This document shows positions 42,645 to 47,312 of a stretch of 47,312 nucleotides of DNA, piece by piece. Numbering within the stretch: position 1 is the first letter of the stretch; each line of letters begins with the position of its first letter. Below the pieces are notes generated by a model, which was given only the letters and a program-made list of their open reading frames with translations, ran no database searches and was not told the DNA's origin. The DNA is from UBA2287 sp964479665 (GTDB lineage: Bacteria; Bacteroidota; Bacteroidia; Bacteroidales; Tenuifilaceae), in the NCBI GenBank assembly GCA_964479665.1, contig CAYZNN010000028.1, positions 1 to 47,312 of the forward strand. The letters are read 5' to 3'. The translations under genes and the position numbers were made by a program.

Positions 42645-43445
42645 CTACCCTCCAATATTATAAAAATTGCCAAGGGCGTTATGTGTTCCACATTTTGGTT
42701 TCGATTCAATGGTTCTCCGAATGGCCTCACGGGCCCCCAGTTGGCGAACGCTAAAACCCATATCGCTGAACAAGCAGGGCATAACCAATCCGTTGGCAGT
42801 TAGGCGTATACGATTGCAAATGGCACAGTTGCCACCATCGCCCCCTTCAACAACTCCAAAAGTTCCCTTATCGAGTTCCATGCGAGGTATAAACCGCACC
42901 TCAAACCCATGCAATTGGGCATACTCTTTTACAGCAATAGCATTGGGTTCGTTGGAACTAGCAGCTATTACGCAGTTTAACTTTATAGGATATAACCCTA
43001 CTTCCTTTGCTTTTCGAAGCCCATTGAGCACGCTGCTCAGGTTGCCGCCGCGGGTTATGGTACTATACTCTTCGGAATTAATTGTGTCGAGGCTAACGTT
43101 TATTCTTTTTAATCCTGCCTGCCGCAAAGGCAAAGCAAACTGCTCAAGGAGAATTCCATTGGTGGTCATCGACAAATCGGTAATGCCCTCAACGGCTGCA
43201 ATCATCCCTACCAGGTCGACCACGCCCCTGCGAACCAGCGGTTCTCCACCGGTAAGCCGAACCTTACGAGTGCCCATGCTTACACCCACCCGAACAAACT
43301 CCACTATCTCGTCGAAGGTAAGAATATCGCTATGGTTGAGCATTTTAATGCCCTCCTCGGGCATGCAATAGCGGCACCGAAGGTTGCACTTATCGGTTAT
43401 GGATATGCGCAGGTAGCTAATTTCCCTATTAAAGCTGTCGAACAT
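42645..43445 (-). CDS. moaA: GTP 3',8-cyclase MoaA, short form
   Basis: A radical-SAM enzyme for the first step of molybdopterin synthesis, 266 aa (usual about 325-330). The first cluster is CNLRCRYC (C-x3-C-x2-C), followed by KVRLTGGEPLVRRG and SMTTNGILL. The second cluster is CAICNRIRLTANGLVMPC (C-x2-C-x13-C). The C-terminus ends in the diglycine, NIGG, needed for activity in MoaA. About 55 residues are missing between the barrel and the second cluster (GFEVRFIPRMELDKGTFGVVEGGDGG). Similar short forms are known to me from Bacteroidota. It overlaps the moeA end by 17 bp. Confidence 0.9.
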   Translation of the reverse strand: MFDSFNREISYLRISITDKCNLRCRYCMPEEGIKMLNHSDILTFDEIVEFVRVGVSMGTRKVRLTGGEPLVRRGVVDLVGMIAAVEGITDLSMTTNGILLEQFALPLRQAGLKRINVSLDTINSEEYSTITRGGNLSSVLNGLRKAKEVGLYPIKLNCVIAASSNEPNAIAVKEYAQLHGFEVRFIPRMELDKGTFGVVEGGDGGNCAICNRIRLTANGLVMPCLFSDMGFSVRQLGAREAIRRTIESKPKCGTHNALGNFYNIGG

Positions 43446-44610
43446 CTACCAATTCTCCCTTTTTTAAATGCGTAGCACCAATGGGTGCAAAAAAAACTGC
43501 ATTAACCTGCGAAAGCGCAAATATATGGGCAGAGCCATGATAATTAACTGGCTCAATCTCTCCATTTTCGTTTATAAAAGCGGGTACTAAAACCAACCTA
43601 TCGTTCCTACGGCGCGTGTATTCGGTAGCTAAGGGTAATTTTATGGAGAAATCCAGGGGCTTAGAAGCGCCCATTAATTTTCGTATAGCAGGTTTAACCA
43701 GCATTTCGAACTGAAAAAGGCTCGAAACGGGATTTCCGGGGAGCCCAAACACCAGCTTACTTTTCAACCTACCAAAAAGGGTTGGTTTTCCGGGTTGCAC
43801 GGCAATGGATTTGAAAACAATTTCAACCCCAAGGTTTTTGAGAACCTCAGGAACATAATCGAAATCGCCCATGGATACCCCTCCCGTAAGAATTACCATA
43901 TCGCTAGCAGCAAAAGCGTTCTCAACGGCCCTGCGAGTGGCCTCCTTCGAATCGTCGATAATTCCAACGTAGTTGGGTAAGCCTCCGCACCTAACAATTT
44001 GCCCAACCAGCTGGTGCCCGTTGCTGTTTCGAATTTGGCTGCCCACTGGTAATTGCCGGGGCTCCACCAGCTCGTTTCCGGTAACCAGCACCGCAACAAT
44101 GGGTTTTTGGGCCACAACAACCCGCGTAACACCCGTTGCTGCCAGCATGGCCATGTGCGAGGGGGCAATACAAATTCCGGCGCTTAGCACCAGCGCACCC
44201 TTGCGAATATCTTCACCTTGAGGTGCAATATTGCTCTTGGTATCGGATCCAGTAAACCGGATGGTTCCATCGGAGTTTTCGACAACCTCCTCAACCATGA
44301 GTATACAATCGGCTCCGTGCGGAACCGGTGCGCCGGTCATAATTTTTGAGCAGGCACCCGCAAGAATGGGCAATTGGGCCGATTCGCCGGCAGCAATAAC
44401 CTCGGTAACCGTAAGGTTCTGAGCAATATCGGAACGCCGGCAGGCGTAACCATCTACCGCAGCCTTATTAAAGGGAGGCATGTCCATATCGGAAAACACA
44501 TTCGCGGCTAAAACCCTACCCAGCGAGTGCCAAAGGGCAACCTCCTCAACCCGTTGAAGGGGAAGCGAATGCTCAAGAACCCGTGCCAGTGCATTTTCAA
44601 ATTGCAACAT
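43429..44610 (-). CDS. moeA: Molybdopterin molybdotransferase MoeA
   Basis: A 393-residue protein that inserts molybdate (or tungstate) into adenylylated molybdopterin. Conserved pieces: DMDMPPFNKAAVDGYACR, GAVPHGADCILMVEEV, IAPQGEDIRKGALVLSAG, VAVLVTGNELVEP, MVILTGGVSMGDFDYVPEVL and VFGLPGNPVSSLFQFEMLV, followed by the C-terminal domain ending THLKKGELVDV. It leads the moeA-moaA pair; moaD, moaE and moeB are not in the window. Its product could feed the AOR enzyme. Confidence 0.95.
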   Translation of the reverse strand: MLQFENALARVLEHSLPLQRVEEVALWHSLGRVLAANVFSDMDMPPFNKAAVDGYACRRSDIAQNLTVTEVIAAGESAQLPILAGACSKIMTGAPVPHGADCILMVEEVVENSDGTIRFTGSDTKSNIAPQGEDIRKGALVLSAGICIAPSHMAMLAATGVTRVVVAQKPIVAVLVTGNELVEPRQLPVGSQIRNSNGHQLVGQIVRCGGLPNYVGIIDDSKEATRRAVENAFAASDMVILTGGVSMGDFDYVPEVLKNLGVEIVFKSIAVQPGKPTLFGRLKSKLVFGLPGNPVSSLFQFEMLVKPAIRKLMGASKPLDFSIKLPLATEYTRRRNDRLVLVPAFINENGEIEPVNYHGSAHIFALSQVNAVFFAPIGATHLKKGELVDVRQL

Positions 44611-44857
44611 ACTCGAAAGTTTGAGTGCAAATTTCGGTAAAAATAAGGGGATTTAAAAACCGAATTGTATTTTCTTGCATAGCGGGTTCTGGTTTAAAAG
44701 GTGAAAAAATAAATGTTTAAACAGGGTTCAAAAATCATTTGGTATTTCCGAAAATAAATATAAATTTACTACCCTTGAAAACGTGACGAAAAATACAAAA
44801 TGCTTCACATTAGAAGACGTTTGAATATCGATTATAAACCATTTAAAAAGAAATATT

Positions 44858-46546
44858 ATGATTTGGAACTCTCTTAAAATTCGCACCAAACTTACCCTGG
44901 TATTCGGTTCGCTGGCCTTTGTTTCCATTTTTGCTGCTGGTTTAACTTTTGTAAGTTTCAATTTGATGAACAAGGTACGATCGCACATTCTGGAGCTGCA
45001 CATGGCCGACAAAAAGCGCATTGAAGCGAACAACTTCTATTTACTTTATGTAGAAAATTCCGATACCAAATCGCTTGACGATTTAAAGAAAGCTAACGAA
45101 ACCCTAACGGAGTGCATTGAAAAGCTGAAAGGACCCCTGCTCAGCGCAACCGACGAAGGGGTACTCAACAGCATGCTTACCATTATGACCGACAACAAGG
45201 AAGCCATTGAAAAACTTTCGAAGATTGAAACCCAAAAAGTTCAGGTTCTATCGGCTGTAAGCGACCAAACCCAATCCATTATTTCACGGTTTCCCAACTA
45301 CGAGGGCAGCATGTACCGGGCCCGTTACCTTGGGCAAAAGTTCATTGTAACTTCGGGCAGCGAGGAGTACAACCAGTGGTTAAACTTTATTAACTCAGAA
45401 ATATCGCGCACGGACAACAATGGTGGTCTTCAGCAGGAACTCATTAGCTACAAGCAAAAGGGCGAAGAATTTTGGGCAGGCATAGAGCAAACCCGAAGCA
45501 TGGGACAGAAGCTTACTAGCAACGAGAACCAGCTGGGAGAGTCGTTCCAGCAACTTTTAAACCAGAGCCAGAATGCTTTCAATAAGCAACGGAGCCGCAA
45601 CATATCATTCATTATAGCCGTTCTTTTGGTTCTTATTGTGGGTGCTGCAGTGGTATCGGTGCTATTCAGCAGAAATATTAGCAATGGTATCGTTCGCAGC
45701 GTTACATTTGCCAACTACATTGCCAACGGCGATTTAACCCAAAACCTCGACGACGACCTGACCCGTAAGGGCGATGAGATTGGCGAACTGGCCCGTAGCC
45801 TTAACAAAATGGGCAGCCAGCTGAAAAACCTCACAACCGAAATTGTGCAGGGAACCCTAAGCGTAACCCAGGCCAGCCAGCAGTTTGCACATACCAGCCA
45901 GCAGCTGTCGGTTGGGGCCAACCAGCAAGCCTCATCTACCGAGGAAATATCGTCGAGCATGGAGGAAATAATGTCGAACATAAACGAAACCACCCTCAAT
46001 GCCCGCGAAGCCGAAAGGGTTGCGCTGGAAACCGAAAAGGGAGTGGTTGATGGGGTAACCGCTGCCGAGGATGCCCTGAAATATACCCACCAAATAGGCG
46101 ATAAGATTGCCATTATTCGCGACATTGCCTTCCAAACCAACATACTGGCCCTGAATGCAGCCGTTGAGGCGGCGCGTGCGGGAGAGCATGGTAAGGGCTT
46201 TGCGGTGGTAGCAGCCGAAGTACGCAAGCTGGCCGAACGCTCGGGGATTTCGGCACAGGAAATTGAGCATATGGCAACCCAGCTGAAGAATGCCTCGGAT
46301 GGAGCCAACCGCAAGCTTTCGGATGTGATACCCCTGGTAAAAAACAACCTGCGCTTAATACAGGAAATTTCGGCAGCCAGTATGGAGCAAACCTCGGGAG
46401 CCAACGAGGTAAACAATGCCCTGCAGCAGCTGAACCAGGTGGTGCAACAGAACGCGGCCGCCAGTGAGGAACTCACATCGAGCGCCAATGAGGTACGCGA
46501 GCAGGCCGACCGCATGAACGAGGTTGTTTCGGTGTTTAGGGTGTAG
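44858..46546 (+). CDS. Methyl-accepting chemotaxis protein
   Basis: A 562-residue chemoreceptor. The N-terminal helix (about 10-33) is followed by a periplasmic alpha-helical region of about 210 residues (four-helix type, possibly HBM-like), a second membrane helix (about 248-270), a HAMP domain (about 272-325) and the signalling domain. The hairpin tip is IRDIAFQTNILALNAAVEAARAGEHGKGFAVVAAEVRKLAERS at about 420-462, with glutamine-rich methylation helices on either side. No NWETF-like CheR-binding tail is present. The ligand is unknown. No other chemotaxis gene is in the window. Confidence 0.95.
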   Translation: MIWNSLKIRTKLTLVFGSLAFVSIFAAGLTFVSFNLMNKVRSHILELHMADKKRIEANNFYLLYVENSDTKSLDDLKKANETLTECIEKLKGPLLSATDEGVLNSMLTIMTDNKEAIEKLSKIETQKVQVLSAVSDQTQSIISRFPNYEGSMYRARYLGQKFIVTSGSEEYNQWLNFINSEISRTDNNGGLQQELISYKQKGEEFWAGIEQTRSMGQKLTSNENQLGESFQQLLNQSQNAFNKQRSRNISFIIAVLLVLIVGAAVVSVLFSRNISNGIVRSVTFANYIANGDLTQNLDDDLTRKGDEIGELARSLNKMGSQLKNLTTEIVQGTLSVTQASQQFAHTSQQLSVGANQQASSTEEISSSMEEIMSNINETTLNAREAERVALETEKGVVDGVTAAEDALKYTHQIGDKIAIIRDIAFQTNILALNAAVEAARAGEHGKGFAVVAAEVRKLAERSGISAQEIEHMATQLKNASDGANRKLSDVIPLVKNNLRLIQEISAASMEQTSGANEVNNALQQLNQVVQQNAAASEELTSSANEVREQADRMNEVVSVFRV

Positions 46547-47312
46547 CCGTTTTTGCTGTTGAAATATGAAAATAAGCTAAAGTTGAAACTTTTGTTATCT
46601 CATTTTTATTTACCATTCCTAAGGTTTTTGAACTATTTTTAAATATTTATAAGTAAGTTGGCAAAAATACTTGACGAATATCCGAGAAGACTTTAGCTCA
46701 TCGGCGGAATGTTCCGCTGGCGTTGATGTTTAGACAAATTTGTCGGCTTTCGTTCGGATTGCGAAACCGTTTCAAACGGAAATTCAACTGGCGGACAGAC
46801 CTTCGATTAGCTATAAAAATATTTTTTCCCCGACGCTCGTGAAGATTTTTGCAACGCCTGGTTGAAAAGCAATTGGGGTTTTAAAAAACAAAAGCAACGT
46901 TCCGAAAAATCGGGTGGATTTTTAGATGCATGGCTTGAAAAACAGCTCTCGGGCAGAAAGCGAGCTGAAAAACGCTTAGATTAAAGAAAAAACGGAGCTA
47001 AACGTTGCTTCAGGACTTTCATGCGGTGGATTTTTTTTGCGTTGCTTGAGGAAAGTGCATTTTTTCTTGCCCGACAGAAAAAATATTTCCCCGACCGCAC
47101 AGACCCAACGACGCATCGATTTAAAAGTACTTTTGCTAACAAAGGGTGGGTTTCAGTCGGACTCGACCTCGGGAGTTGAAACTTGTTCGTACCTTCGGTT
47201 CGGGTTCGGGCCGGACAGCCAACCGTTCCAATCGCCGTCCGACAACCCACCCCCAACCGTTGCCAGCAAGCGTAGAGAACGGCACGACAACAACAAACAG
47301 ATGACTAAAAAA
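46547..47312. repeat. 766-bp non-coding tract with large interrupted palindromes
   Basis: No convincing gene was found; the 91-residue frame at 46981-47256 (minus) has no plausible protein features. The DNA is dense in inverted repeats: GCGGAA/TTCCGC (46704-46717), GACAAATTTGTC (46733-46744), CCGTTTCAAACGG (46767-46779), AAGCAACGTT/AACGTTGCTT (46892-46901 and 47001-47010) enclosing CAGCTC/GAGCTG (46943-46948, 46962-46967), and GGGTGGGTT-tca-GTCGGAC against GTCCGACAACCCACCC (47144-47162 and 47237-47252). TTGCT/AGCAA extends the last outward. It could be an array of folded recombination sites, an RNA or decayed mobile DNA, and it continues past the edge. Confidence 0.5.

Noticed and set aside
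46680..46800. Possible tRNA or riboswitch at the right end
   Set aside because: No anticodon arm, T-loop sequence or known aptamer core was seen; only palindromes.
46981..47256. A 91-residue minus-strand frame that could be a small gene
   Set aside because: The translation is rich in Arg, Cys and Pro with no domain-like pattern, and the region is a large palindrome; it looks like a chance frame.
47133..47269. Firm integron attC call
   Set aside because: The conserved boxes RYYYAAC and GTTRRRY are not matched (TGCTAAC and GTTGCCA are found instead), so it is listed only as a lead.

Overview
The window reads as chromosomal DNA of a Bacteroidota bacterium, probably an anaerobic or microaerotolerant, chemotactic member of the Bacteroidales/Marinilabiliales side. 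The signs are protein families typical of that phylum (lipoprotein-anchored BamA/TamA-like protein, beta-helix lipoprotein, AGCS and NSS transporters, large type II-C Cas9), promoter-like boxes fitting the Bacteroidota TAnnTTTG pattern, weak Shine-Dalgarno signals, and a tungsten/molybdenum aldehyde oxidoreductase beside oxidative-stress genes. The genus is not determined. No rRNA, tRNA or CRISPR array was seen.

Layout. (1) 1-5590, accessory block: the N-terminus of a RAYT-like (IS200/Y1) transposase at the edge, a complete type II-C cas9, a divergent tracrRNA gene with promoter and terminator, a WYL-domain regulator and a HIRAN-domain protein. A perfect inverted repeat and two similar dyads lie upstream of the last two. 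cas9 is visibly AT-richer than most of the window, which suggests transfer. (2) 5591-13000: AOR-family oxidoreductase, GNAT acetyltransferase, exported amidohydrolase, beta-helix lipoprotein, RNA m5U-type methyltransferase. (3) 13038-20643: exported endonuclease/exonuclease/phosphatase protein, two cation:proton antiporters, a conserved protein of unknown function, a short-chain reductase and a tiny membrane protein. (4) 20698-23083: thiol/oxidative-stress block of a redoxin and, on the other strand, a PerR-like regulator, ferritin-like protein and peroxiredoxin in one operon. (5) 23142-31470: minus-strand run of NSS transporter, AGCS transporter, helix-hairpin-helix protein and glycosyltransferase, then a BamA/TamA-like outer-membrane protein and an EamA transporter. 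(6) 31503-38449: TruA-like pseudouridine synthase, methyltransferase, degenerate M23 protein, MBL hydrolase, two small unknown proteins, Tex. (7) 38535-40862: a hybrid histidine kinase whose receiver domain is cut off by one in-frame TAG. (8) 40859-44610: molybdenum-cofactor genes (MOSC-MogA fusion, moaC, moaA, moeA). (9) A methyl-accepting chemotaxis protein, then about 770 bp of non-coding, palindrome-rich DNA running off the right edge.

How the parts fit. The molybdopterin genes could supply cofactor to the AOR enzyme 35 kb away. The PerR/ferritin/peroxiredoxin/redoxin block fits defence of an anaerobe against oxygen. The Cas9-tracrRNA pair looks functional (all RuvC and HNH catalytic residues are present), but the gene right after cas9 is a transposase and not cas1, so spacer acquisition and the array must lie elsewhere or be lost. 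Dispersed palindromes at about 12.8 kb and 42.6 kb are related to each other and could be substrates of a RAYT-type enzyme.
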